Position numbers and translations under genes: made by a program. A DNA stretch of 64,000 nt from Bostrychus sinensis. Its lineage: Eukaryota; Chordata; Actinopteri; Gobiiformes; Eleotridae. Positions within the stretch are counted from its first letter, which is position 1, and the number at the start of each line of letters is the position of its first letter. Positions 1 through 12,099 of this stretch are shown piece by piece. The stretch lies in contig CM036251.1 in NCBI GenBank assembly GCA_020698575.1, forward strand, positions 17,457,288 through 17,521,287. Reading direction: 5' to 3'. Under the pieces are notes generated by a model. That model did not search any database. It saw only the letters and a program-made list of their open reading frames with translations, and was not told the origin of the DNA.

Positions 1-1032
1 GCCTTTTATTTTTTATATTCTCTTTTCTTACTAATCTTTGCCTGTCAAACATTAAGCTAAACAACATTGCTCTTATTACATGACCAAAGTAATACTTGAG
101 AAAATAAAATGTATGTCACAATTCCTACAAAAGAGAATAATTCATACCACAAAATCATTTTTAACACTGATGACTTCTATATCATGGGTTAATTCACCGT
201 TTAGCGCACACTGGTATAATCACCCATCGACAGACTATTATTAATAAAGCAATTTAAGAAAGTCACATTAAATCCATATTAGCCGTCTCCATATTTTGGA
301 TGTAATCTTCAAACGGGCTAAAATAGATGAGAAGTAGTGTCTAATTACTATGGTCAGCGGGGACTATAGCAGTGTAAGTGATAGGGATCAGGCTCTGAGG
401 TGTCCTGGCTCACTGCTATTAATCTGCTGGATTAGAGCGTTCACTGTGTCCAATTCATCTCATATGTGTTTTTATTCTCGAGAGGCCACTTATAAAACAG
501 GCGGCCCACGTTCGGGGTATTTTTTTAAAGTATTATCATAAGTAGCTTGTTAAACCCTAATGCTTTCTATTATTTTTTTTGTTTGGACTTAAGGCTCCAG
601 GAACATAATTAAACTGCTATTTGTGAGTGTAATTTGCTCATAGTCATTATGTCCTCAGTATGGTTCGGCAGCTTTGTACAGTCTTATAAGAACAAGAATA
701 CAAGAATTTACATTTAAGCATGACTACACTTGTGCCATATGCAAGAAAGATTGTTAAAAAGGTGCACTTATATAACTTTTACTAGCATTTTTTAAAAGAG
801 ATTTAAGGAAATGAGACATTTTGTATCAGTGTGCACACTTACCCACACAACCTAGTGATTGTATTTAGTCTTTTCATTTAAGACAATATTTAGTCAAAAA
901 AGCTGAACATTTAGACAATATTCAAAATCACTGCTTTAGAGATGTATTGTCATAAAGGCAACTCTACTTACTATTACAAACTGTGTATTAAACACATATT
1001 AAAGTAATTAAATGTATGTCTGGTGTCTTCAG
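1..1032 (+). other. Intron of zfpm1 upstream of the first visible exon
   Basis: AT-rich non-coding DNA ending in a polypyrimidine-AG acceptor (gtgtcttcag, ending at 1032). The first exon in the window starts with two bases of a split codon, so at least one coding exon, with the start codon and the N-terminal NuRD-binding motif expected in FOG proteins, lies before base 1. I see no repeat family or conserved-looking island here. Confidence 0.75.
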
Positions 1033-1182
1033 GGTCTCTGGGGGATCTGGACAGTGGTGAGGAGAACACAGCGGACAACTTGAGCCTATCGGGAGAAGAG
1101 GGAGGGGCTTCAGATCCAGACGACTCGGCAGAAGACAGAGACAGCTCCAGCCCACCGCCATTCACACCACTCTACAGTGAAG
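1033..1182 (+). CDS. zfpm1: zfpm1 coding exon (N-terminal acidic region)
   Basis: First zfpm1 (FOG1) exon in the window, 150 bp. The acceptor is gtgtcttcag and the donor is G/gtaaaa. It begins with two bases that complete an arginine codon if the previous exon ends in A or C, then reads SLGDLDSGEEN. This matches how FOG1 continues after its N-terminal RRKQ...IKR NuRD-binding motif. The rest is acidic and serine-rich (DDSAEDRDSSSPPPF), probably disordered, with no zinc finger. It ends in phase 1, which fits the acceptor at 10207. The N-terminus of FOG1 recruits the NuRD complex; that motif itself is outside the window. The assignment rests on this continuity and on the unmistakable downstream exons. 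Confidence 0.9.
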
Positions 1183-1278
1183 GTAAAACTACCCACAGTG
1201 TGAGGCAAAGAAAAACAAATTCTACCATTTCCATTTATTTGGGTATATGTCACCTATAATTAAAATCTTTCCTTTCAG

Positions 1279-1425
1279 CTTTTCCCTTATAGAGTCGCCA
1301 CAGCAAATCATCTACCTCTTACAGTGCAGTGATTTGTATATTTATTTGGCATAGCTTTTACACCAGATGCTCTTCATGAGACAACTCTCTGCATTTATTT
1401 GGACTTGGGGCCGGCACAAAAATAA
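1279..1425 (-). repeat. Family B short repeat (LINE-tail-like)
   Basis: One of about eight diverged copies in the window. On the minus strand it would end in atttgctgtggcgactc followed by A/G-rich sequence, which is the 3' end seen in the LINE fragment at 34494-34945. Hallmarks on this strand are gtcgccacagcaaatcat, a tttggcatagcttttacac block, and cttggggccggcacaaa. Probably a SINE or a severely 5'-truncated LINE tail. Confidence 0.55.
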
Positions 1426-1440
1426 AGTATCTTTTAATTG

Positions 1441-1945
1441 CAGTGGTGGACAAAGTACTCAAAAAGTATAGATCCTCCAGGTCAAATTACTCCAATACAA
1501 GTAAAAGTTGCTAAGTCCAGTTTTTACTTGAGTTAAAGTACTGGAGTATGTGCTTTCAAAAATACTTAAGTGTACTTACATTTTTTTTTTTTTTTACACA
1601 GTGTATTTTAAATGAGTGCAGTCCAGAATTTTGGGTAAAATGTCTACTACATTCAAGTCACAAATTTGCAGCACCAAAAATATGAATACAATACATTTTA
1701 CATCATTTTAGTGAGGAAATGTGGCAATCAACTTATAAAACCATAATAGATTAGTCAATAGCCAAAACACACGATGCGTATTATAAATAAGGCTGGGTAT
1801 TATGATCATATTAATCAATTTTTTTTAAAAAGGTTAAAGGTTTTTTTTAGTTCCTGAGAACAAATATGAGTAATATTATGACGTAAATAATTGTCTTTAG
1901 GGAGTAATCAGCTGTTTTTCAGTTTCTCTGCAGAAGTTACTTTTG

Positions 1946-1980
<35 letters not shown>

Positions 1981-2182
1981 AAGTAGTGGAGTAAAAAGTA
2001 TTATATTTATCTTTTAGATGTAATGGAGTAAAAGTAGTAAGTTACCCCTAAAAATACTACTCAAGTAAAGCACAGATTCTCAAAAAAATATATTTTATTT
2101 TAAATATTTCTCAAAAATCATATTTTATTTTAAATATTTTAAATGTACTCAAGTAAATTTGCTTTGTTACTGTCCACCTCTG
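1441..2182. mobile_element. hAT-like MITE, copy 1
   Basis: Starts cagtggtggacaaagtact and ends in gtccacctctg, so the ends are imperfect inverted repeats. The interior repeats aagtactttta/tacttaagt-type words typical of non-autonomous fish hAT elements. It contains a T run (about 1940-1976) and no ORF. Flanking 8-mers (tttaattg and tttaaaga) match only partly, so the target duplication is uncertain. Related copies lie at 25900-26469 and 29026-29155. Confidence 0.6.
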
Positions 2183-2565
2183 TTTAAAGACCTTATTTTA
2201 GTTTAATAGTTCTCTGATCTTGTGTCCACACTGCTCCTGGATTTCAAACATTATAGGCCTTTTTAAAACTTCATATAGTTTTAGAGATGAATCTTATGCA
2301 ATGTTGGACTATCATTGGATTCTATAAAATGATGCAGAGGACCAGTGTTTGCCAATCAAAACTCTGCTCTAAGTATCCTGTATTCTATTAATTAATTAAT
2401 TAAGTATCCTATTAATTATCCTGTTAATTTCAGTTCATGGGGCATGAAGTTCAGTGTCAGTACAACCATTGTCTTAAAATGTGTAGATTGTTTGTGAGAA
2501 TTTTTGATCAGCAATGTCATATAGTGCATTTGTATTCAATCATTGATAAAGTACCAAGATAAAAG

Positions 2566-2705
2566 AAACAGGTTGCGCGAGGAAGAGCATCCAGCATAAA
2601 ATGTGTGCCAAATTAAACATGTGAATCACTGCAAAGGAATCAGATTTGCTGATTTGCTGTGGCAACTCCAAAAGGTAAAGGTCGAAAGGAAAGAAGACTG
2701 CTTAA
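2566..2705 (+). repeat. Family B short repeat
   Basis: Diverged copy in LINE-tail orientation: gaagagcatccagcataaaa, then gatttgctgtggcaactcc, then gaaaggaaagaaga. It lies in an otherwise unremarkable AT-rich intron. Confidence 0.5.
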
Positions 2706-3493
2706 CGCGCTATTTTAAAGTTAACATCCATTGTCTAGAAATAGCATGATGGTTCATGAAATTACAAGCTCAAATGCCCCTGTAGGGTAACATGAACAGA
2801 AAAATGGTTTTCACTGTTGCTTAGACGGCTCATGTTCACACGTTTTAAGAGAACAGCCACTGGCTCCTAGTGTTTTAGTGGAAACCTGATACACATGATC
2901 TTACCAAGGTGTGCCCTACAAGGTTAAGCTGCACTGCACCTGCTTCCTCACTCGTAGACCTTACTCTGACGAAGACAAAAAACACTAAACCACAAAGTCA
3001 TGTCAAGAACATTAGCCATTTAGTACATGAGGTGACTGCATGAAAGTTACAAAATAAATGTCCTTCGAAGGCACAAATCCTTATATATCACTCTGCATAA
3101 TATTCCTGTTTCACTTTGAACTGAACATCACTTTTCCACATTATTATTTTTAGAGCTTGCACCTTTATGTGTGATGTTATTGTTTAAATACATATTACTG
3201 CAACCTCTGGTACTTGCTAAAAGACTTAGCCACTAGCTAATCCATTTTTCTAGCTATTTTATGATTGCTTTTTAATGTTTTTCTTTGTCCTTTTTTTTAA
3301 GCACAAAGTAGATTGTTGCTGATACTGTCCTGAAGAATAATCTCCTGAACAGAGTGTTTTGTTGAGTGAAGAGAGAGTGCTATCTGTATTATCTCCATTA
3401 GCAACTGTTACAGCGACCGTTAACTGTGGTGAAAATAATTCTTTGATCAACTACTGTTAACCTGGTTTTTTCCTGCACCCGTTCACACGCACG

Positions 3494-3516
3494 CACACAC
3501 ACACACACACACACAC
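3494..3516. repeat. (AC)n microsatellite
   Basis: Uninterrupted AC dinucleotide run, with acgc variants on its left side. Confidence 0.9.
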
Positions 3517-3639
3517 GTACAGACACACATGCACCACTTTCTTATCTCCTTTGTGTCAAAACCAATAAAAAGAAATAGTGTAGGTTGAATCTTGGCTGCC
3601 CCTCATGCACCTCTTATCCCGAACCTCCCCCTTGTACCG

Positions 3640-3860
3640 TGTGATGGCTGAGTTTTCTCTCATATTCTTTTGACTTATTCAAGATTTCGCCAGCTGTGTT
3701 TTTTAATCTCAAAAATTCCTGCTCTTGTGAAATTTTGGGGCTCGGGGTTGATAAGCGTCTGCTGGTTGGCTCGGTTTGATAAAGCCATGGAAATTCTGTC
3801 AGGTGCTAATCGAGACGAGATTAGAGATTAGAGCAGGGTCTGTGTGTGTGTGTGTGCGAG
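3640..3860. promoter_or_regulatory. Candidate intronic GATA-motif island
   Basis: Non-repetitive and GC-richer than its flanks. It has GATAAG at 3750-3755 and GATAAA at 3778-3783, each inside ttgataa, followed by cgagattag/agattagag words that resemble homeodomain sites. No coding potential recognised. Enhancer function is inference from motif density only. Confidence 0.3.
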
Positions 3861-4053
3861 GTGAGGGGCGGGTTATGCGTGGATTAGATTGTGCCAAAAG
3901 AAGAACTCGGGGCAGACAAATGTGCAAGAGTTTGGCGATAGCAAACTGCATATATGTTTGTGTATGTCTATGTAAATATATTAGTATGTTTACAGGCAGG
4001 TAGACACATGTGATTGAGTGCCTTAGCTTAATTATAACCAGAGTTTTGTAATT

Positions 4054-4350
4054 GGGGGGCACGGTGGCAGAGTGGTTAGAGTTCTCGCCTCCCAGCAAGG
4101 AGATCGTACGATCCTCGGCTGGCCAACCTGTGTTACCGTGGGTTCTCTCTGGGTTCTCTAGCCTCCTCCCACCGACCAAAGACATGCCTGTGTTAGGTGA
4201 ATTGGTGTCTCTGCCCCTAGAGGATGAATGTGAGAGTGAATGGTCTGTCTGTGTCAGCCATGCGACAAGCTGGCCCCTGTCCAGGTTGCACCCTGCCTAA
4301 GGCCCAAAATCACTGAGATAGGCTCCAGTTACCAGCTGAATAAAATGAGC
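4054..4350 (+). repeat. Family A tRNA-headed SINE-like repeat, full copy
   Basis: Begins ggggggcacggtggcagag, containing an A-box-like TGGCAGAGTGG. A degenerate B-box region follows, then the conserved body gtgggttctctctgggttct, ccaaagacatgc and ataggctccag. This is a very common teleost repeat. Other copies here: 6430-6572 (-), 8395-8572, 9670-9830, 12100-12415, 13381-13737 (-), 14075-14230 and 59545-59850. Confidence 0.7.
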
Positions 4351-4669
4351 TATAAATCAGAATAAAATTATAGGTTACATATCAGTCATAGCTATATGCA
4401 GCCAGAGCAAAATATACATACAAGTTGATTAAAAAGACATGTAAGCCAGAGTGGAGCAGTTTGGTTCTTTCTTGTGTATGAAAAAAAAAATCTTGCTTTG
4501 AGGGCTTAATGGAGCTATGAGCATATGCCATTGATGTAACCCTATCACTCTCAACATGAGTTTGTGGAGTAACTACTAAATCATTTTTTCATAGTTTGCC
4601 AAATTGTACCAAAAATGACTGCGGTCTGTGTGTGGAGGTTAATTCACCCCACTCTCCTCATAGGGGTGT

Positions 4670-4815
4670 CTCGTTGCCCGGCGCTGCCATTATCAGTTGT
4701 CTGTAAATCAGCCATGTTTGACGAAGCTGCTCTTTCAACCTGGGATCAATACCAGGTCTTTATCAGGCCAGCGCTGGCTAATAAAGCCAAGGCCTCTTAT
4801 CCGCCATCTGGACGA
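4670..4815. promoter_or_regulatory. Candidate GATA-motif island
   Basis: Unique-looking stretch with TTATCAG at 4690-4696 and 4760-4766 and TTATCC at 4797-4802, bounded on the right by a CA microsatellite. Candidate conserved element; conservation was not tested. Confidence 0.3.
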
Positions 4816-4818
4816 GAG

Positions 4819-4886
4819 ACGCACACACATACGCATACACACACATCACATACACACATCACATACACACATCACATACACACACA
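4819..4886. repeat. Irregular (CA)n microsatellite
   Basis: Cacaca/cacatcac runs interrupted by T and G, made largely of a tandem catcacatacaca-type unit. Confidence 0.8.
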
Positions 4887-5217
4887 TGTAGCGCGATAAC
4901 CAACCTGATAAGATGAGAGAGAAAAACACATTCTAGGACTAACAGGACCAGTCATTTTGGGTTCAGTTGAACACAATCATTATATTTTCTAGTGTCATAA
5001 AAATTATTTCCAAAATCAAATTATAGAATGTTGGAAATGTACTGTGCAAAGGTTAGGTATAAAAAAAAAAAAAAAGCCAATTAAAAGTGATTTTTTTGTT
5101 GTTGTAGGAAATCCAGATCACGGTTTACATCCAGGAGTGTTCAAAGAAATTCTGTACCATTTTGAGATACAAACCGGACTGGAGATACGGAGTAAAATAA
5201 CAAAAATGATTAGTTTT

Positions 5218-5804
5218 AGGCTACGTTCACACTGCAGGTCTTAATGTGCTCTATTCATATTTTTTTCTGAAATCTGATTTTGTAGGGTGGTGGTTCACAT
5301 TACATTTTAAATATGACTTCCATCAGTCTTGTGAGTGAACTGTCTACAGCCCTGAAGTGACCTGCATGTGCAAAAGAAAACATGATGGAGCCAGAAGTTT
5401 TAGACATTCAATTTTAGAATGTCAAGGCAGATATATTAATACATCTGTCAGTGCCACCTCTCAATTTTTTTTCTGTTTTTACCCAGAATACTTATTAAGT
5501 TCAAAACCTCACATTTGCACTGAATAGGTCCACCAACATTGTCTGCCATACTTGTTATACTATTTGTTCTTGCCAGTTCCCGCCTCATCCAGTACAGAAT
5601 TGTGGCATCTGTTGCATTCTACTATAAAACTCAAACAGAGTTTGCATTGCAAAAGATCACAAGAGATGTGCATTTGATTTAGAACACATATCAGATATGA
5701 AAAATCAGATTTGTGCTGTTCACACCGTCATGAGAAAACACAGGTCACATGTGGGCACAAAAGTCAGATTTGGGCCACTTTTGCCTGCAGTCTAAGCACA
5801 GCCT
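5218..5804. mobile_element. MITE with imperfect 21-bp inverted ends
   Basis: Left end aggctacgttcacactgcagg. The reverse complement of the right end differs from it at 5 of 21 positions. Interior cacaaatctgattt-type words occur near both ends. No ORF. No convincing target duplication, so the superfamily is unassigned, though it resembles non-autonomous hAT-type fish elements. Confidence 0.5.
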
Positions 5805-6429
5805 TTGCTTCTTCATTGATCCACAAGGGTTTTGTGCTCTGCTCTGCTCTGTGCTTCTAGTTTCAATGTTTTTCTTTTTTCTTTTGGCACTTTTGTGTAT
5901 TTTTTGTACCTTGATACACCTGCCTTTGTCCATAGCCTTTCTTAGTAAGATACACTATACTGTATCCAAAATGGTTCTTTATTGAGTCCAGTCCAGTGTA
6001 GCTGCTGAAAGAGCCATCCCATTTGCAGTAGGCAGTTGAGGCAGTTGTGTGCACCGGTCTGCTGAAGTGAAGAAGACTTCTCAGAAATGCAGCAGAAACA
6101 AAGTTCATTTTTTCTCACAATCTTTTTTGTAGACTACAGGAAGCCTGATAAAAATCAATTTGTGCTGATTAGTCAGTGTAAACTAGCGCTGATCTCTTAC
6201 TGTGCCCTCCTTTGGACAAATCTTTCTGACTCATATACACCACTTGTTTCTTTCTTGAGATGATAAACGTTGCACAAAATCTATCCAAGGGTTAAAAAGA
6301 ATGCAAAGGAAAAAACAAAACTACTTTTTAAAAAGGTGATCTTTTGTTAAGATGTTAACTCATTTAGGTATTAAATTGACCATTTACAATTTTACAACAG
6401 AACAAGTTCTGTTGGAGTCACGATTATTC

Positions 6430-6572
6430 CTGTTATAAGTGATGGTTGTCTGCCTATCCCAGCTACTTTTTCTTCAGTATACCTCTACATGTCTTTGGAC
6501 AATAGGGGTAAAGGCAAAAAAAACCCCAAAAAAGAACCCACAACCTTTAACGCTAACCACTCTTGCATCATA
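6430..6572 (-). repeat. Family A repeat, degraded fragment
   Basis: On the minus strand it preserves the ccaaagacatg-like block and the tRNA-like gtggttagcg head, and lacks most of the middle. An A-rich replacement (aaaaaaaacccc) interrupts it. Confidence 0.45.
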
Positions 6573-7559
6573 CTTTACATTAAGGTTTGTTGATCAAAAA
6601 CTAAAGCTAGATAACTAGGTCCCTCCTACAATTAAGGTCAGTGTGGGTCAGCATCCTGTCTGCACTGCCAAATATCAGAATCCAGATGAGTGGGATGTTG
6701 TTAAAGATACTGAGATAAGTGGCTGAAATGTTTCACCATAAAAATTGTTCTCTGAAAATAAACTGCGAAGAAAACAGAAAAACAAACAAACAAAAAACAA
6801 ACAATATTGTCATAATCACATAATTCTACAAAAAATGTCCTAAATTCCCACTCGTATTGTGTGGGTCTTCATTTGTACTAGGGCATAACATACTGAAAAT
6901 CTGTTGTCATTATGAAACATTTTTTCATTATATTTGTCAAATAAAATAAAGCCATTATCCATAACAATAATACACACACAAATATACAATAATATGTATA
7001 TTATTATATGCATTAATGTTCCAGCCTTGATTTACTGTCTCACATTAGTGAATAAGGAATGTGATTTTATTTCAGTATAGTTCAATACAAAGGGTGAGTA
7101 TATTGATATTGTATACAGAGTGAAATATTTCAACCTTTTATTCATTTTAATTCAGATGACTTTGTTTTATGTTTCTTATATTCTAATTTTATGAGACGCA
7201 GACTTTTGGGTTTTCATTAACTGTGAACCATTATCACAGTAAAATGAAACGCTTAAATATTTTCACTTGTGCATACTGAAACTTTATGATATATGTGTTT
7301 TCCTCAGAATTGAACTACTGAAATAAGTGGACTTATTATACCATTATATTCACATTTTTGACTGATGTAGGACTACACCCGTATTCTCTTACGGGAATCA
7401 ATTCCACTGTCTGCACATAAAGACTACTACATTATTCAACTGACCAAAAATCCTGATAGAAGATAGCATTGAGAGCAGAGATCTGAAGCAGATGAGAAGT
7501 TGTGAGCTGAGGCCCAAAGACAGGAGCCAGTCTAGTGCAGTACTGAGGGCTGCAGAAGT

Positions 7560-7870
7560 TGTGAGGTTGTTGGGTGACTTTGCCCGGCAGGTGTGACAGG
7601 GGAAGTTCAGCTTATCAGATTGATGGAGACTGTCTCGCAGTAGGAGAGGGAGGGGTGAGAAAGGAGGGGGGTGGGGCGAGGGGGTGGGGGGGTCTGGCAG
7701 AAAAGTGTCTGTCGACTCCTCCTGATACCTGCCTCCCTGTCTCAGATGATATGGCTGATAATATTGATAATATTAAACGCAATAACTGTGTCTCCAGCTC
7801 CCCTCCCGCGCTCCAGCCGCTGCCGGATAAAATCAATGTGCCATTCAATGTGATTTATAGCTGAAAATAA
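7560..7870. promoter_or_regulatory. Candidate GATA-motif island
   Basis: Contains TTATCAG at 7612-7618, GATAA at 7757-7761, 7766-7770 and 7826-7830, and a G-rich block (about 7640-7695). The doublet gctgataatattgataat sits in a unique, GC-variable context that looks conserved. Candidate enhancer. Confidence 0.35.
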
Positions 7871-7959
7871 TGGCACTGTTTAGGCGGGGTGGGGGTGGGG
7901 GTGCATGTGTGTGTACACTTAGTATGTAGCTGTATGAAAGGTGGACGTGACGTGAAGAT

Positions 7960-8270
7960 GGATGGTGCATGTGCTTAGGTATGCCCGTGTTGATTTATTC
8001 CACGATGCAGATCCAAATCTCGGGGCTGCTACATTAAAAAATGCAGAAAGTGGAGGCGTCACATGGTCACGGGGCATTTATGGCTGGTATCGATTGGGCA
8101 CTATCGGAGCGTTATCGGTGCGGGAATGCAAGGGTAAACACGGCCTTTGTGCAGGCTGCCGAGGCCTTATCGAGGTGGAGAGGTGGAGATTTGGGGAAGG
8201 GAGAGCAGGGGAACAGCACAGGAGGAAGTGGAGAGTATTTGGAGTATTTGGGGCATTTTGAGATATTTAT
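7960..8270. promoter_or_regulatory. Candidate GATA-motif island with CpG-containing sites
   Basis: Series of TATCG/TTATCG words (ggtatcgattgg, actatcggag, gttatcggtg, cttatcgagg) within about 90 bp in a GC-rich stretch. No ORF here has recognisable similarity. Function is inferred from motif clustering only. Confidence 0.3.
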
Positions 8271-8394
8271 GTAATCTCTCCCAGATAATGTGTATGGAGG
8301 TAACGCTCATGTGTGGAATACCAATGTGTCATGTATATATGAAGCATTAGCATAATATCTACTTATGTCATATTTACTTTTCAGATTTATGTCT

Positions 8395-8572
8395 ATAACA
8401 GTGAATGTGGGAGTGAGTGGTTGCCTGTCACTGTATCTCTGTCAGCCCTACAGTAACTGGCCACTGTCTGAGGGGCACACCGCCAAAGGCCCATATTTGC
8501 TGGGCTAGGCTCCTGCCTCCGACAACCCCAATGGGAATAATCAGAAAAAGATTAATGAATGAATGTCTATAA
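8395..8572 (+). repeat. Family A repeat, 3' part
   Basis: Keeps the 3' body (gtgagtggttgcctgtc, gtcagccctacag, taggctcctgcctccgac) and ends in gaatgaatg. The tRNA-like head is missing. Confidence 0.55.
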
Positions 8573-9669
8573 TGGCATTAGATATGGATGCAAAAAAAAA
8601 AAACTAAAAAAAAAATGCAATATAAAGTTTTTTACCATTCTGTTTAGGTATCCGCACATGTTTATGTCATTACTTTACTGGAAACACACATGAAACAAAC
8701 TATGCTGTGTCCAATCTAGCAGCATGTTAGGAACAATGAAATAAGTATATTAGAATAGTAATTAAAACAAGTCTTGGAGTGTGTACAGGTTGGGCTGATC
8801 ACTGCATGTTATGTTGACCCTATAAAAGTGAACATTGAGGGTAAGGGTAATAGTTGTGTATAGTTTAATGAACCCAACTGCTGAGTCACATTGGGGCAAA
8901 GACCTGATTCTGAGGAAGACAAAGGAAAAACAAGTGCAGAGAGATGCTGAGATCTGATAGGCCAAGGGGTTGTGATGTAACTATTAATCTAATCTCACTA
9001 ATCGGGATCCTCCTAATAGGGAGGGACACTGTGTGATGAACTGGACGATAATGACTGCACAGCCAAAGTTCAGGTTCTTATATCATGCTGCTTATGAATA
9101 TCTAGATATAATACACAATAAAAAGCAAACATGCATCCATTTTAATTAAATGATGTACCTTATACACTTGAAGAACTGTAGCTTTACGTTAGGTGTTGCA
9201 GTTCCATTTTTATGGTGGTTTTATGGTGACAGTGGTTTAGCACTGTGTCCTTGTGTTACAGAGGGTTCTTTCTGGGTACACAACACTGATATAGGGGATT
9301 TCTATCCAGGGAAGGGTCCAGATGTGTAGACAGTGAAGGGCTGCAGTGATGCAGTTGGACAACCACATTGATGTCTATGATGGCTGCTAGTGTAAAGCCA
9401 AATCAAAGGGTTTGTGTGTGTGAGACCAGGAGTAATATTACACAGCAGTGGGGCTTTGATCAGCAGACAGGAACAGCCAGCAGAGAGTCCAGGTCCTGCT
9501 CAACTATACACAGTCTGTTATGACATACACTGGAACATAAAGTTGTCATTCAGAATGTATGTGCATATTTATTTTTTACAAAAATAGTACCATAAGACCA
9601 TTTATTTAATGTTTTCTCTATGCTTTTATTAGACAAAGGCAGACAAGACTATATTGCATAGCAATTGTT

Positions 9670-9830
9670 TAACTGAACTCAATTGACACAGATGTGTGTC
9701 GCCACAAAGCAAAAAGGTTGTGAGTTCAAATCCTGGACACGATGGGGTCTTTCTGTGGGCAGTATGTGTATTCTCCCCTGTGCTTTGTGCGTTTTTTCTG
9801 GGTAGTCTGAGTACAAACATATCTTTAACA
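9670..9830 (+). repeat. Family A repeat, 5' part
   Basis: Preserves tRNA-like gttgtgagttcaaatcctgg (a B-box-like gttcaaatcc) and the following cctgtgctttgtgcgttttt-type body, then fades out. Confidence 0.45.
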
Positions 9831-10206
9831 GGTTAATCCTCCAGCTAGGTACAGTACTCCGGACCAGGATCCTGGTTGGAAACATAGGTCAAATACAGAG
9901 ATCCAGTTTCACAATGGGCACAAGTAAAATCTATTTTGACCTTCCCTAACCTGACTAAGACAGTGGAAAGACACACCCCTGTGGGTTGAAAGATATTGAC
10001 ATTCTGAGGGAACTGCAATTCAACAACTAATGACTGGTTGTATTGAAGTTAGCATTGAAAAGTTTCATTAAGTTACACTTTAAGTCACAGATATGCTCTT
10101 ATTACTAGAGTTAAATGAATATTCAAGAATTTTACCATGCTTGAAGTGTGGTTGGCTCTGTAACATTTTTGTGAAATAAAAACAAAATGTTGTGTTTTAT
10201 TTGCAG

Positions 10207-10341
10207 AGCCCCAGAGCCAGGATTCCAGGGGTGGTCCTGAAGATGAAGACCAGGCTGTGGAGGAGCAGGCCCCTGTTCAGAGTGGTGAGGATGAGGAGGA
10301 TGAAGGAGAGGACGAGAAAGTGGAGCAGTGGAGCGGCCCAG
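10207..10341 (+). CDS. zfpm1: zfpm1 coding exon (acidic linker before the PR region)
   Basis: 135-bp exon, acceptor tttatttgcag, donor G/gtgagt, phase 1 at both ends, so skipping it would keep the frame. It encodes EPQSQDSRGGPEDEDQ, then an acidic run (EDEEDEGEDEK), ending VEQWSGP. The W-S-G-P-D/G-E-L signature (completed by the next exon) is shared with FOG1 and FOG2 just before their PR-like domain. The region is probably disordered; its direct partners are not known to me. A 9.0-kb intron precedes it and a 21.1-kb intron follows. Confidence 0.92.
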
Positions 10342-11000
10342 GTGAGTTACAATACATTTGTCTCATATTGTACATTATATACCTACTGCACAAACACAGT
10401 ATGCCTATATTAACCCATAATTGCTTGATTTTGAACAGTTTTTTTATATTCTTATTATAGCATTGAATATCAACTTTGTAGTATATTTTTGTATACTGGT
10501 AGTGGACATGTTTCCCTTGTGTGTAGTGTAAAACAAATGCATGGCAAAATTTGGTAGCAGAATCTATCACACTTTAACCTAATATAGTGGCATAAGTGTT
10601 TGCCTGTATTTTGCTTTAACACACATCTTAAGTGTGAAATACTAGTATGATCAAATATTGTCAATATACATATCAAATAATATAACTTAAGTCGCTAAAT
10701 AACTGGTCCTATATGAAAAGTAAAGCAGTAATGAAGCAGTTCAACTCTTTATCAAAGCCTATGTGTTATATGTTTGTTTTGTGAACAAGGTAGATTAGTT
10801 CACTTGATTATGGGAAAGACTCAGCTAATAGACCCATACACAGGCTTTTCACATCCGTTTAGTCCTGGCCCATCTCAAGAGAGCTACACAAAGAAGAAAC
10901 AATGAGAGAAATAGATGCGTGGTGTTGTAGGGTTGTAGGAGGGGCGCATGATGGAGAGACCAGAGGAGGAGAAGGTGGATGGATGGAGCGAGGGAAGTGG

Positions 11001-11036
11001 AGGAGGAGTGGTGGTGGTGGTGGTGGGGGGGGGGGT
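11001..11036 (+). repeat. (GGT)n/G-run tract
   Basis: Gtggtggtgg repeats passing into an uninterrupted run of about eleven G. Simple sequence that could in principle form a G-quadruplex. Confidence 0.7.
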
Positions 11037-11350
11037 TCGCCATGATAAGAGAAAAATTCAGACCGGTCAAAGTTTCCTTTTTGCCAATCGTGCTCCTGAT
11101 AAAGACAGCGCCTGCTCCGGAGCTGATAGAGGGGCTATCTCTCTCCCTTACTCCCCCCTCTCCCCTCCCCCTGCCCCGCCGCTCAATCGCCTGTTAGTTT
11201 GTGAAGACCGGAGGAAGGGAAAAGAGAAAAAAAAAAAAAAAAACAATAAAAAAGCAAGGGCCGTATCAGCTCGGCATCACGGTGCTACCATCAACCAGCC
11301 ACCGCAACAGCAATTAATATCGCTCCAATTACTATTAAAGGGACAGGCCT
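11030..11350. promoter_or_regulatory. Candidate GATA-motif island
   Basis: TGATAAG at 11043-11049, TGATAAA near 11098, GATAG near 11125 and CTATCT at 11135-11140 give four sites in about 100 bp, in GC-rich unique sequence just after a GGT/G-rich tract. A long open frame crosses the region, but its composition (poly-K, poly-V) and lack of homology argue against coding. Confidence 0.35.
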
Positions 11351-12099
11351 GGACGGGACGATAATGAACACATCCCCTGGAATTAACACACACGCACACA
11401 CGGACCAAGAGATGGACATGAAACGTGTGTTGCTTGAAAAACAAACAGCGCCGTAATCTCCTGGGATTGTTTAACTCATTGAAGACAGAGGGAAATAAAT
11501 AACAAAACAAAGCTTGATAAGGCAGGAAATAAATAATAAAATTATAGCAATTCACTTATCTGCTTTTAGCTGTGTGCGTGTTTGTTAAGAGTTGAATACA
11601 TTTCCCCTCTGCTGTCATATTCTCCTATAAGAACACAATAGCAGTCAAGACACTTCAAACAGGCAGCACAAGAGACGCAGTAGTCTAGTGGACAGGCATC
11701 TGAACAATGCGAAACTCAGTACTTAAAGTTTTAGTCTTGTAATGTCAGAATTGATGAGTGAACATTCATTTTCATCAGTCTTATCAACATATATGTTCTA
11801 GAAATGAAATGAAAAGTTCTATCATTAATATTGTAGAACACAGTGTGCAAATTCAAAATTCACGTCATTGTAGCACTCAAGTATTATATTGTATAAGGCA
11901 CTTTATAAAGACAACAAACCTTTCATAAATCTACATCTATAGCTCTGTTATCAGCCATTAAACTGGACTACTGTCTCTGTTGAAAGTAGATGGAAGAGAA
12001 TTGAATAACTCGGGTCAGTTAAGCTACAATCTTGCAATCAAGTGGTTTTCAAATTGAATAGCGTTTAGGCTTGTGTGTCTGTCTAAAAATGCATCCAGC

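Larger units (their letters stand above)
1183..10206 (+). other. zfpm1 intron, about 9.0 kb
   Basis: Runs from donor gtaaaa to acceptor tttatttgcag. It holds SINE- and LINE-tail-type repeats (1279-1425, 2566-2705, 4054-4350, 6430-6572, 8395-8572, 9670-9830), two MITEs (1441-2182, 5218-5804), CA microsatellites (3494-3516 and irregular runs at 4819-4886), and three or four GC-richer islands with GATA motifs, listed separately. In the remaining AT-rich stretches (2183-2565, 2706-3480, 5805-6430, 6573-7555, 8576-9665, 9831-10200) I see nothing I can name. Confidence 0.85.

Noticed and set aside
4054..4120. Functional tRNA gene at the head of the family A repeat
   Set aside because: A-box-like sequence is present, but the B box is degenerate and no cloverleaf can be drawn; it is a SINE-like head.
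10948..11364. 138-codon open frame
   Set aside because: Dominated by simple sequence (Val/Gly and Lys runs) and without homology; treated as chance in a GC-rich island.
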